Source: Streptomyces beihaiensis
GTDB taxonomy: Bacteria > Actinomycetota > Actinomycetes > Streptomycetales > Streptomycetaceae
Reading direction: 5' to 3'
Assembly: GCF_026274175.1 (NCBI RefSeq)
Contig: NZ_JAPHNL010000013.1
Coordinates: 1-64,000, forward strand
Length of the DNA stretch: 64,000 nt
The notes under the pieces were generated by a model, which worked only from the letters and a program-made list of their open reading frames with translations, had not been told where the DNA came from and searched no databases. Both the position numbers and the translations under genes were made by a program. This document shows positions 57,779 to 64,000 of this stretch, piece by piece. The first letter of the stretch is position 1, and each line of letters opens with the position of its first letter.

Positions 57779-59260
57779 TTACGCGAACGCCCCGGGGTGG
57801 ATCTGCTCCCGCACGGCCCGGTACTGCTGCCGCACCGCCTGGCCCACCGCGGCCTCCTCGCCCGGCTCGAAGACCTGCGTGGCCGCGCCCTGCCACTGCG
57901 GCAGCTGCCCGGACAGCGCCCAGGCCGCCTGCCGGGCCGCGCCGATCGCCGCGTAGTCCGCGGGCTGCGGCACCACGACCTGCGCCCCGAACAGCATCGG
58001 CGCGGCGGCCTGCACGGCGTGCAACTCGGCGGCGGCGCCCAGCAGGAACACCCGCCGCACGGACACTCCGCGCTCACGCAGCACGTCCAGGGCGTCCGCG
58101 AGTCCGCACAGCATGCCCTCGAAGGCGGCCCGCGCCAGATGCTCGGGCTTCATGGACTCCCGCCGCAGCCCGCTCAGGGTTCCCGCGGCGTGCGGCAGAT
58201 CCGGCGTCCGCTCGCCTTCCAGATACGGCAGGAGTACGAGCCCGTGCGCTCCGGGCGTCGACTTCATGGCCAGCTCGGACAACTCCTCGATGCCGCCCGT
58301 CCGTCGCCCGCCACCGCCCTCAACGGAAGGGCCTTCGGCTCCCTTGGATCCCAGACCGAGCATCTCGGCGGAGCCACGCAGCGCCCGTACTGCGTTGGTC
58401 GTGTGCACGACCGGAAGGTGCATCCCGGTGGCGTCGGCGAGCGAGGTGACGGTGCCGCCCGCGTCGACCAGCGCCTCGTGGTGCACGGCCATGACGGATC
58501 CGGAAGCGCCGAGCGACACCACGGCATCGCCGGGGGAGACCCCGAGCCCGAACGCCGCCGCCATCGTCTCCCCGGTCCCGGCCGAGATGACCAGGCCCTC
58601 CGGGGTGGTGCCCGCCCGGTCGCCGGGCCCGAGCACCTCGGGCAGCGCGGCCGGTTGCCCGAGCGCCAGCTCCACCAGGTCGGGCCGCCACTCGCCGCTC
58701 GCCGCCGACCAGTACCCCGTGCCGGAGGCCCCGCCGCGGTCGGTCGTCCGGCGGGCGGGCCGCCCGAGCAACTGCCACACCAGCCAGTCGTGGGCCTGGA
58801 GCAGCTGGGCGACGCGCCGCGCGTTCTCCGGCTCGGTCCGCGCCAGCCACCGCAGTTTGCTCACCGGCTGCGCGGCCTGCGGTACGGAGCCGACGGCCTC
58901 GGCCCACGCCTCGCGCGAGCCGAGCCGGTCGACGAGGTCGGCCGCGGCGACCTGGGCCCGCTTGTCGCCGCCGACCAGAGCGGGGCGCACGGTGTTGCCC
59001 TGCGCGTCCAGCGGCACCAGGGCGTTCTGCTGCGCGGAGACCCCGATGGCCTGCACGCCTTCGAGCAGACCGTCACCGGCGGCCTCGCCCAGCGAGAGCA
59101 GCCAGGCCTGCGGATCGACGTCGGAGGGCCGCCCGCCGCCCTCCACGGCCGGCAGCGGATGCGCGGCGTACCCCTGCCGGAGCACGGCCCCGGTGTCCGC
59201 GTCACAAACGACAATGCGCGTGAAATCGGGCGAACTGTCCAGCCCGGCGACTATCCCCAT
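57779..59260 (-). CDS. FGGY-family carbohydrate kinase (xylulokinase-like)
   Basis: 493-residue sugar kinase with two actin-like domains. N-terminal GIVAGLDSSPDFTRIVVCD takes the place of the usual phosphate loop, GVSAQQNALVPLDAQG is xylulokinase-like, and ALVGGDKRA may hold the catalytic Asp. The second domain has VVSLGASGSVMAV, LLPYLEGERTPDLPHAAG, AAFEGMLCGLADALD and VFLLGAAAELHAV. The N-terminal motif deviates from the common D-x-G-T-x-S, so substrate and activity are uncertain. It ends with TAA, rare here. Confidence 0.85.
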   Translation of the reverse strand: MGIVAGLDSSPDFTRIVVCDADTGAVLRQGYAAHPLPAVEGGGRPSDVDPQAWLLSLGEAAGDGLLEGVQAIGVSAQQNALVPLDAQGNTVRPALVGGDKRAQVAAADLVDRLGSREAWAEAVGSVPQAAQPVSKLRWLARTEPENARRVAQLLQAHDWLVWQLLGRPARRTTDRGGASGTGYWSAASGEWRPDLVELALGQPAALPEVLGPGDRAGTTPEGLVISAGTGETMAAAFGLGVSPGDAVVSLGASGSVMAVHHEALVDAGGTVTSLADATGMHLPVVHTTNAVRALRGSAEMLGLGSKGAEGPSVEGGGGRRTGGIEELSELAMKSTPGAHGLVLLPYLEGERTPDLPHAAGTLSGLRRESMKPEHLARAAFEGMLCGLADALDVLRERGVSVRRVFLLGAAAELHAVQAAAPMLFGAQVVVPQPADYAAIGAARQAAWALSGQLPQWQGAATQVFEPGEEAAVGQAVRQQYRAVREQIHPGAFA

Positions 59261-59302
59261 ACGGGAAAGTCTGCCGCACCCCCGGACCTGCCCGTGCCGT
59301 GG

Positions 59303-59620
59303 CTACGTATTGCTGGTGCCCCAGTCGTCGTCCTCCATGGCACCGGCCCCCCGCTGCTCCCGCTGCTCCCGCAACGACCGCACCCGCCCGGCCACGGACG
59401 CCGGCACCCGGTCCCCGACCTTCTCGCCGACCGAGTGCAGCGCCTTGCCCGCGTACTGGCGCGTCTGCTGCGCGGCTGATTCCGCGGTGTTGCGCACGGC
59501 GGGATTCTGTGCCGCGTCACGCGCGGCCTTCTTCAACTTCTCGTACTGCTCGCGCCCGGCCCGTGTCCCCAGTACGTAACCCAGGGCCAGACCGGCGACG
59601 AAGGTGAGCCGGTAGCGCAT
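59303..59620 (-). CDS. YtxH-domain protein
   Basis: 105-residue protein. A short hydrophobic N-terminus with glycine spacing (RLTFVAGLALGYVLGTRAGREQYEKL) is the YtxH signature and may anchor it in the membrane. The remainder is a charged helix and an acidic tail (MEDDDWGTSNT). Function unknown; relatives are stress-associated in Bacillus. Divergent from the tRNA genes. Confidence 0.8.
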   Translation of the reverse strand: MRYRLTFVAGLALGYVLGTRAGREQYEKLKKAARDAAQNPAVRNTAESAAQQTRQYAGKALHSVGEKVGDRVPASVAGRVRSLREQREQRGAGAMEDDDWGTSNT

Positions 59621-59777
59621 GGCGGCAGCCTTTCCGTAGCTCGTTCGGCAGCTCGATGATCACCGAGGGGGAACCGATTGGCGGAGCACCCCCCTGCTTG
59701 CGCTAATGTATGTGTCGCAGCGAGCGCGCGCCGCCCGGCAGGACCAGGTGGCGGGTACGTTCGAGGCACGCAGGCAT

Positions 59778-59850
59778 TCCCCTGTAGCTCAATTGGCAGA
59801 GCAGCCGGCTGTTAACCGGCAGGTTACTGGTTCGAGTCCAGTCGGGGGAG
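59778..59850 (+). tRNA. tRNA-Asn (GTT), copy 1
   Basis: 73 bases folding as a standard cloverleaf: acceptor TCCCCTG with CGGGGGA (one T-G pair), D arm GCTC/GAGC, anticodon arm GCCGG-CTGTTAA-CCGGC with anticodon GTT, and T arm ACTGG-TTCGAGT-CCAGT. Discriminator G; CCA is not encoded. TAATGT at 59704-59709 could be part of the promoter. Confidence 0.96.
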
Positions 59851-59855
59851 CTCGA

Positions 59856-59928
59856 TCTCCTGTAGCTCAATTGGCAGAGCAGCCGGCTGTTAACCGGCAG
59901 GTTACTGGTTCGAGTCCAGTCGGGAGAG
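59856..59928 (+). tRNA. tRNA-Asn (GTT), copy 2
   Basis: 73 bases, identical to copy 1 apart from a matched change in the acceptor stem (position 3 C to T, and its partner G to A). It starts five bases after copy 1, so both are probably cut from one transcript. Confidence 0.96.
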
Positions 59929-59937
59929 CTGACGGAC

Positions 59938-59967
59938 AAGCCCCCCGGAGTCCACTCCGGGGGGCTT
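59938..59967 (+). terminator. Intrinsic terminator after tRNA-Asn pair
   Basis: AAGCCCCCCGGAG pairs with CTCCGGGGGGCTT across a 4-base loop, followed by a TTTT run. This is the clearest rho-independent terminator in the window. Confidence 0.92.
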
Positions 59968-60105
59968 TTCCACGCCGGAGGGAACCGTCCGCGCGCGTAC
60001 GGGGTCCTCATGGTCGTGCAGAGCCGAACCATCCGAAGCAGGAGATCGTATGAGCGGCTATGCTGCGGCAGACGGCGCGCACACTTGTACGCGACGCGCC
60101 GTTAC

Positions 60106-60179
60106 GGGGCGGTAGCTCAGCCGGTTAGAGCAGCGGACTCATAATCCGTCGGCCGTGGGTTCGAGTCCCACCCGCCCCA
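60106..60179 (+). tRNA. tRNA-Met (CAT), elongator type
   Basis: 74 bases: acceptor GGGGCGG with CCGCCCC, D arm GCTC/GAGC, anticodon arm GCGGA-CTCATAA-TCCGT with anticodon CAT, T arm GTGGG-TTCGAGT-CCCAC, discriminator A. CCA is not encoded. A CAT anticodon also fits tRNA-Ile2 (C modified to lysidine); the initiator is excluded because the first pair is a normal G-C and the three G-C pairs of the initiator anticodon stem are absent. Confidence 0.85.
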
Positions 60180-60191
60180 CCGAGGGTTGCC

Positions 60192-60217
60192 GCCGCAGGA
60201 ACGTTTTAACCTGCGGC
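60192..60217 (+). terminator. Hairpin after tRNA-Met
   Basis: GCCGCAGG (60192-60199) with CCTGCGGC (60210-60217), 10-base AT-rich loop. It starts 12 bases after the tRNA and may end its transcript or serve in 3' processing. Confidence 0.55.
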
Positions 60218-60315
60218 TCGCCCATAAGTCCTTCATCTGGAGGACATGATTCCCCGTCAGGGAGATCGTTGGCCGGCCCGCTGCTGGCCCGAAAGAATAA
60301 CGATCAAGACATGCG

Positions 60316-60349
60316 AGAGCCCCCAGCCGAGTGCCCGGCTGGGGGCTCT
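60316..60349. terminator. Strong 14-bp hairpin
   Basis: AGAGCCCCCAGCCG (60316-60329) pairs perfectly with 60336-60349 around a 6-base loop. It lies between tRNA-Met and the end of the minus-strand small-gene cluster, and could stop transcription from both sides. Confidence 0.75.
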
Positions 60350-60449
60350 GACGCGTGGTCTGTGTGGGTGCGGTGGCACCCCACGCGCCGTCGTGCCGCC
60401 GCCCGGGCCCGCCGCCGGCCGTGTGTGCTGGGCGGCCGACGGCGGGGGC

Positions 60450-60632
60450 CTACCGGCACCAGCCGCCGATCGGCGCGGTCTGTGTGGGCGGCGGCTGGAC
60501 CGGGCGTACGTGGCGCCGCTCGACTGTCGGCCCCGGCCCGGACGGGCTGAACACGTCGACCGTGTCTGCGGCCTCGTCCGGTCGGATCGGTTCGGCGCAG
60601 CGCCAGCGGTACCGGCCGCCCTCGGTGCTCAC
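60450..60632 (-). CDS. Small hypothetical protein coupled to the Cys-rich gene
   Basis: 60-residue protein that starts VSTEGGRYRWRCAEPIRP and ends TAPIGGWCR. Its GTG overlaps the TGA of the preceding gene (GTGA at 60629-60632), which is the main argument that it is real. No function recognised. The pattern of overlaps with the two upstream genes suggests a coupled three-gene unit. Confidence 0.6.
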   Translation of the reverse strand: MSTEGGRYRWRCAEPIRPDEAADTVDVFSPSGPGPTVERRHVRPVQPPPTQTAPIGGWCR

Positions 60633-60976
60633 AGCCGCCGTCCGTCCCGCAGCGCGCGCCGCAGCTCGGCCGTCTCCGCGCACAGCGTGTCGTCGTCGGC
60701 GCACTGCTCGCAGGTGGCGGAGTGCTCGACGAGCTGGGCGTGGACCATGGCGACGGTGCGGATGGTGCAGGCGCGTGGGAAGCAGCGGTACCCGTCCTCG
60801 GCGATCCGTTCACCGAGGTCGACGCACCGGGCCGGGTCGAGCGGGTTGGCGCACCACACGCAGCGGTGACCGCGCAACTGTGCCTCCGTCAACTCGCCGA
60901 CAGGCGGGAGCTGGACGGGCGCCTCCTTGATGCCGGTTGGAGGCGCCAGGGTCGGGTTGTCCGTCGTGGTGCTCAT
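60629..60976 (-). CDS. Small Cys/His-containing protein
   Basis: 115-residue protein. CxxC pairs occur in GHRCVWCANPLDP (about 37-49) and SATCEQCADDD (about 91-101), with further Cys and His residues between, so zinc binding is plausible. The ATG at 60976 has GAGGAG upstream and overlaps the stop of a broken LPSL-type gene. I recognise the HRCVWC pattern from small Streptomyces proteins of unknown function. Confidence 0.72.
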   Translation of the reverse strand: MSTTTDNPTLAPPTGIKEAPVQLPPVGELTEAQLRGHRCVWCANPLDPARCVDLGERIAEDGYRCFPRACTIRTVAMVHAQLVEHSATCEQCADDDTLCAETAELRRALRDGRRL

Positions 60977-61181
60977 GCTGCTCCTCGGGAGTGGAGTGCC
61001 TCGGCCAGTCGCATGGCATGGCCACGTTCGCGCCGATGCGACCGAGGTCGACGAGGCAGAGTTCGGGACGAGCGGTGTCGACCGCGAGGGACGGGAGCAC
61101 GATGCCCACTTCGTGGAGCTACCCCCGCAGGAGCGGCGGTAGCTCTCGCTGGAAGCGGCGCTGCTCATCGGCAAGCGACAT
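60973..61181 (-). pseudogene. Broken LPSL-type small gene
   Basis: From ATG 61181 (after GCGAGG) the frame reads MSLADEQRRFQRELPPLLRG and then meets a TAG at 61119-61121. It continues in frame as LHEVGIVLPSLAVD and CLVDLGRIGANVAM. There a CCATG duplication (near 61012-61022) shifts the frame; correcting it gives RLAEALHSRGAA and a TGA that overlaps the next gene's ATG. The restored protein would match the intact relative at 7872-8114 in layout. A GTG at 61109 might still express a fragment. Confidence 0.7.
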
Positions 61182-61343
61182 CGACCTCGCGGAACGTTGC
61201 AGCCACGCTGTCAGGGCCAGCCCCCGCGTCGGCGCCGCCCGGGGCCGCGGGCTTCACCCCCTCCGCGACGGTGACGCCGTCGTCTCGGGCGACTCCGCCG
61301 GCGTCCGCAGCGCCTGCGGTGCCCGTCGGTCGACGCGGACAGC

Positions 61344-61385
61344 CCTGAGGGCCCGCCCCCTCCACGGGTATGACGGGCCCTCAGG
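61344..61385 (-). terminator. Terminator of the NitT/TauT-type operon
   Basis: CCTGAGGGCCCG (61344-61355) pairs perfectly with 61374-61385. It lies 21 bases beyond the substrate-binding protein's stop codon, which is the last gene of the minus-strand operon. Confidence 0.8.
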
Positions 61386-61405
61386 CAAGGCGCTTCCAGT
61401 CAGGG

Positions 61406-62497
61406 TCAGCCGTCCGCACCGGCCGGGGTCGTGGTGGTGGTGAGACCTTCCTTCTTGTTGGCGTTGAGGGCGAACTCGTTGGTGAACGTCTTGCTCAGGT
61501 CGACGGACGTGGTCACGTTCCCGACCAGCTTCAGGGTGGCCAGCGCCGTCTTCGGGCCACCGGCCGGCATGATCCCGTCCGGCAGGAACTGGCCCTTGTC
61601 CTCGTTCAGGGCCTTGATGTAGTCGGCCTTGGTGACCAGCTGGTTCTGCACGAACGACGGCGGCAGCTTGTCGGCGATGTCGGCCGCGCTGTGTGTGTGG
61701 ATCCAGTGCATGGTGGCCACGAGCGCGTCGACGACCCTCTGCACCGCTTCCTTGTGTGAGTTCACCCAGTCCGTGCGGGCCAGGACACTCGCGCCCGGGA
61801 ACGCGCCGCCCAGTGCCGCGGTGGCGCCGTCGGTCGTCGCCAGGTCGACCGCGGACGTGCCGACTCCCTTCTTCTCGATCGCGGCGACCGTCGGCTGCGT
61901 GGTCATCACGCAGTCGGCCTTGCCGTTCTTCAGCGCGGCGACGGCCGTGGAGCCCGCACCGACCGCGAGCCGGTGGAACTGGTTGGCCTTGACGCCCTTC
62001 TTCGCCGCCATGAACTGGGTCAGGACGTCGGTGCCCGAGCCCAGGTCCGTGACGCCGAGCGTCTTGCCCTTGAAGTCCGCGGCCGACTTCACGCCGCTCT
62101 TCGTGGTGCACATCTCGCGCTCGCCGGGGGCGCCGGACAGCTGGACGATGTCCTCGACCGCCTTGCCCTTGGCCTGGAACTCGATCGTGTGGTTGTACCA
62201 GGCGCCGGCCATGTCCACCTGGCCGGAGGCCATGGCCTCCTCGGCGCCGACTCCGCCGTTCTGCTCGGTGGTCAGCTTCACGTTGACGCCGTACTTCTTG
62301 TAGAAGCCGAGGTTCTGCGCGAGTTGGTACGGCAGGTAGATCTGCTTGTCGATGCCGCCGACCATGAGCTTGACGGTCGGGGTGCCGGAGCCGCCCGAGC
62401 CGGACGACGCGGAGTCGCCGGAGTTGCCGGAACACGCGGTGGCGGCGCCGAGGGCGAGGACGGTGATGATCGACGCGGTGACGGTTCTCTTCAGCAT
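61406..62497 (-). CDS. NitT/TauT-family ABC substrate-binding lipoprotein
   Basis: 363-residue lipoprotein. Signal peptide with lipobox AATAC before CSGN, then a Ser/Gly linker and a type II periplasmic-binding fold of the SsuA/ThiY kind: VKLMVGGIDKQIYLPYQLAQ, LGFYKKYGVNVKLTTEQNGG, DFKGKTLGVTDLGSGTD. The ligand (nitrate, sulfonate, thiamine precursor or other) cannot be read from sequence. Last of three genes after the ATPase and permease. Confidence 0.88.
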   Translation of the reverse strand: MLKRTVTASIITVLALGAATACSGNSGDSASSGSGGSGTPTVKLMVGGIDKQIYLPYQLAQNLGFYKKYGVNVKLTTEQNGGVGAEEAMASGQVDMAGAWYNHTIEFQAKGKAVEDIVQLSGAPGEREMCTTKSGVKSAADFKGKTLGVTDLGSGTDVLTQFMAAKKGVKANQFHRLAVGAGSTAVAALKNGKADCVMTTQPTVAAIEKKGVGTSAVDLATTDGATAALGGAFPGASVLARTDWVNSHKEAVQRVVDALVATMHWIHTHSAADIADKLPPSFVQNQLVTKADYIKALNEDKGQFLPDGIMPAGGPKTALATLKLVGNVTTSVDLSKTFTNEFALNANKKEGLTTTTTPAGADG

Positions 62498-62738
62498 GGC
62501 GGGTTCACACCTTTCGGGATGCGCGGGGAGGGGAGAGGCAGACGGGGGAGAGGGGCAAGGGGGACAGGGGACGGGAGACAGCGGGCAGGAGGGGGTGGTC
62601 AGGAGGGAGTGGTCAGGGAACGGGGCGCGGGCAGGAGACAGGGGCCAGGCACCGGCGGCCGTGCACAGTGGCCCCGTGCCAGCGGTCAGGTAGCAGGCGG
62701 CAGGAAGTGAAGCGCGGCCCCCGCCAAGTGCCCGGGGA
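62498..62738. other. Purine-rich spacer between permease and binding-protein genes
   Basis: 240 bases. The plus strand is rich in GGGGAGA/GGCAGGAG runs, with no ORF of note and no clean hairpin. A separate promoter for the binding-protein gene may lie here, as binding proteins are often made in excess. Confidence 0.45.
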
Positions 62739-63635
62739 TCAGAGGACGTTGGTCTCCGACGGCGCCGGCGGGCGCCAGGAGAGCAGCCGGTGTTCGAGCT
62801 TGCCGATCAGCCACTCGGCGCCGAACACGATCACCGAGATGACGAGCATCGAGGCGAACACACCGTTGGGGTCGAAGTTGTTCTGCGCGGTCTTGATGAC
62901 CAGGCCGAGCCCGCTCTGCGCGCCGAGCACCTCGCCGACCAGCGCGCCGACGATGGCGAAGCCGAAGGCGCTGTGCAGGCTGGCGATGATCCAGGTCAGC
63001 GCGGAGGGCACGATCACGTGCCGGTTGATCTGCAGCCGCGAGGCGCCGAGCACCCGTACGTTGGCGAGGACGTTGCGGTCGACCTCGCGGACGCCCTGGA
63101 AGGCGTTGAAGAAGACGATGAAGAACACCAGCACCGCGGCGAGCAGGATCTTCGGGGTCACGCCGATGCCGAAGGCGACGATGAAGATCGAGCCGAGGAC
63201 GATACGCGGGATGGCGTTGACCATCTTGATGTACGGGCCGAGCACGTCGGAGAGGTAGCGGCTCTGCCCGAGCACGATGCCGAAGACGACACCGGCCAGC
63301 GCACCGACGACGAAACCGGCGAGGGCCTCCTGGATGGTGGTCCAGATGTTCGCGTAGAACGAGCCGAACTGGGTGCCGTGCTCGAAGAGGTCGAGCAGGC
63401 GCTTCCAGATCCCCGACGGCTGTCCGAAGAAGAACGGGTCGACGATGCCCCAGGTCGTGAACGCCTGCCAGCCGCCGATGACGAAGACCGCGAGGCCCAC
63501 GCGGCCCGCCCACACCGAGGCGACCCGGCGCCGGGCCGCTCGTTGCGCGGCCGCCGCGCCGGAGCTCTTGCCGCCGCCCGCGCTCTTGCCGCCGTCGCGG
63601 GTGGAGACCGAGGCAGCGGTGGATGCCGTGCTCAT
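62739..63635 (-). CDS. NitT/TauT-family ABC permease
   Basis: 298-residue membrane protein. A polar Gly/Ala/Lys-rich N-terminus (about 45 residues) precedes about six transmembrane segments (VGLAVFVIGGWQAFTTWG to LVISVIVFGAEWLIG). The coupling loop that contacts the ATPase is visible as NVRVLGASRLQINRHVIVPSALTWI. Its ATG overlaps the ATPase stop by four bases. Confidence 0.9.
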   Translation of the reverse strand: MSTASTAASVSTRDGGKSAGGGKSSGAAAAQRAARRRVASVWAGRVGLAVFVIGGWQAFTTWGIVDPFFFGQPSGIWKRLLDLFEHGTQFGSFYANIWTTIQEALAGFVVGALAGVVFGIVLGQSRYLSDVLGPYIKMVNAIPRIVLGSIFIVAFGIGVTPKILLAAVLVFFIVFFNAFQGVREVDRNVLANVRVLGASRLQINRHVIVPSALTWIIASLHSAFGFAIVGALVGEVLGAQSGLGLVIKTAQNNFDPNGVFASMLVISVIVFGAEWLIGKLEHRLLSWRPPAPSETNVL

Positions 63636-64000
63636 TCCGTACCTCCCGCGGTGAGCGCGTACGCGCGTTCCACCTCTTCGCGCAGCGTGTCCCAGATCTG
63701 GTGCTGCAGTTCGATGAAACGGGGCTGGAAGCGGATCTCCTGGACGGAGCCGCGCGGGCGGGGCAGGTCGATGTCGAAGACCGCCTTGACCGAGCCGGGG
63801 GTCGACGTCATCACCACCACCCGGTCGGCCAGCGCCACCGCCTCGTCCAGGTCGTGGGTGATGAAGATGACCGACGGGCGGATCTGCTCCCACAGGCTCA
63901 GCAGTTCGGTCGACATGATCGCCTTGGTCTGTACGTCCAGGGCGCCGAACGGCTCGTCCATGATCAGGATCTTGGGTTCGTTGATCAGCGCCGCGGCCAT
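63632..64000 (-). CDS. NitT/TauT-family ABC ATPase, partial
   Basis: C-terminal 122 residues of the ATPase; the rest lies beyond the window. Walker B ILIMDEPFGALD and the switch His in VIFITHDLDEAVALADRVVVM are visible; Walker A and the signature motif are off the edge. The tail (FQPRFIELQHQIWDTLREEVERAY) is typical of SsuB/TauB-type subunits. Confidence 0.9.
   Translation of the reverse strand: MAAALINEPKILIMDEPFGALDVQTKAIMSTELLSLWEQIRPSVIFITHDLDEAVALADRVVVMTSTPGSVKAVFDIDLPRPRGSVQEIRFQPRFIELQHQIWDTLREEVERAYALTAGGTE

Noticed and set aside
57357-57896. Pro-rich minus-strand ORFs across the G-rich tract
   Set aside because: They are the C-rich complement of DNA repeats, lack start signals and overlap the kinase gene; composition alone keeps the frames open.
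60246-60869. Plus-strand ORF with a good ribosome site (TGGAGGAC-ATG)
   Set aside because: It runs antisense to two better-supported small genes and the encoded protein is compositionally random (Arg/Pro/Gly-rich) with no recognisable domain; it also crosses a strong terminator hairpin.
61165-61365. Minus-strand 66-codon frame upstream of the broken LPSL-type gene
   Set aside because: Ala/Gly-rich sequence without motif, no clear ribosome site, and its end overlaps the ATG of the pseudogene. Not enough to call a gene.
59778-61405. Integrated element at the tRNA genes
   Set aside because: No integrase, excisionase, replication gene or duplicated tRNA 3' end was found; the small genes alone do not establish an element.

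Overview
The window reads as chromosomal DNA of a Streptomyces or a very close relative. It has very high GC, frequent GTG starts, gene families typical of the genus (DUF397 with XRE regulators, MmyB-like regulators, an HrdA-type sigma factor, class-E-type sortase substrates), and a gene order (leuA, recO, uppS, zur-znuBCA, glyS, dusB, ppdK, nirBD, nasA, dgt, dnaG, hrdA) that I recall as core Streptomyces synteny. All product names come from reading the translations; no searches were run.

Layout. 1-3.5 kb: an MmyB-like regulator divergent from an NAD(P)-binding epimerase, then a protealysin-like M4 protease with an adjacent emfourin-like inhibitor. 3.6-5.5 kb: leuA behind a leucine-rich leader peptide and attenuator. 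5.6-9.9 kb: a small accessory island with a TerB-like protein, a serine-hydrolase remnant, an XRE/DUF397 pair divergent from two coupled small genes, a membrane M23-type peptidase and a decayed Rrf2 regulator. 9.9-17 kb: housekeeping genes (recO, uppS, the zur/znu zinc locus with Zur boxes, glyS). 17-25.3 kb: accessory regulators and enzymes, including a TetR/aldo-keto reductase operon with a perfect operator palindrome and two tandem copies of an MFS exporter/MmyB regulator cassette. 25.4-36 kb: dusB, two glycoside hydrolases opposite a ROK regulator, ppdK, and a LADTG cell-wall protein. 36.4-47 kb: nitrogen assimilation (nirD, nirB, an FAD subunit, nasA, a sirohydrochlorin chelatase) interleaved with a YD-repeat remnant, cutA, a secreted protein and a SanA-like protein. 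47-57.2 kb: dgt, an FAD reductase, dnaG, hrdA and a heterodimeric ABC exporter. 57.2-64 kb: a G-rich repeat tract, a sugar kinase, a YtxH protein, three tRNA genes, a small-gene cluster with one broken member, and a NitT/TauT-type ABC importer cut by the window edge.

How the genes connect. NasA, the FAD reductase, NirB/NirD and the siroheme-forming chelatase form an assimilatory nitrate-to-ammonium set, and a GlnR-like box precedes the nir operon. The zinc locus is self-contained: the repressor, the importer, and two Zur-like boxes at znuA. The most distinctive regulatory signal is one operator architecture, CCNGNNA-N7-TNCCTGG, in front of all three MmyB-like regulators, each divergent from a presumed target. 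A second theme is gene decay: a serine hydrolase, an Rrf2 regulator, a YD-repeat protein and an LPSL-type small gene are each truncated or broken. A third is short tandem repeats inside and beside genes.
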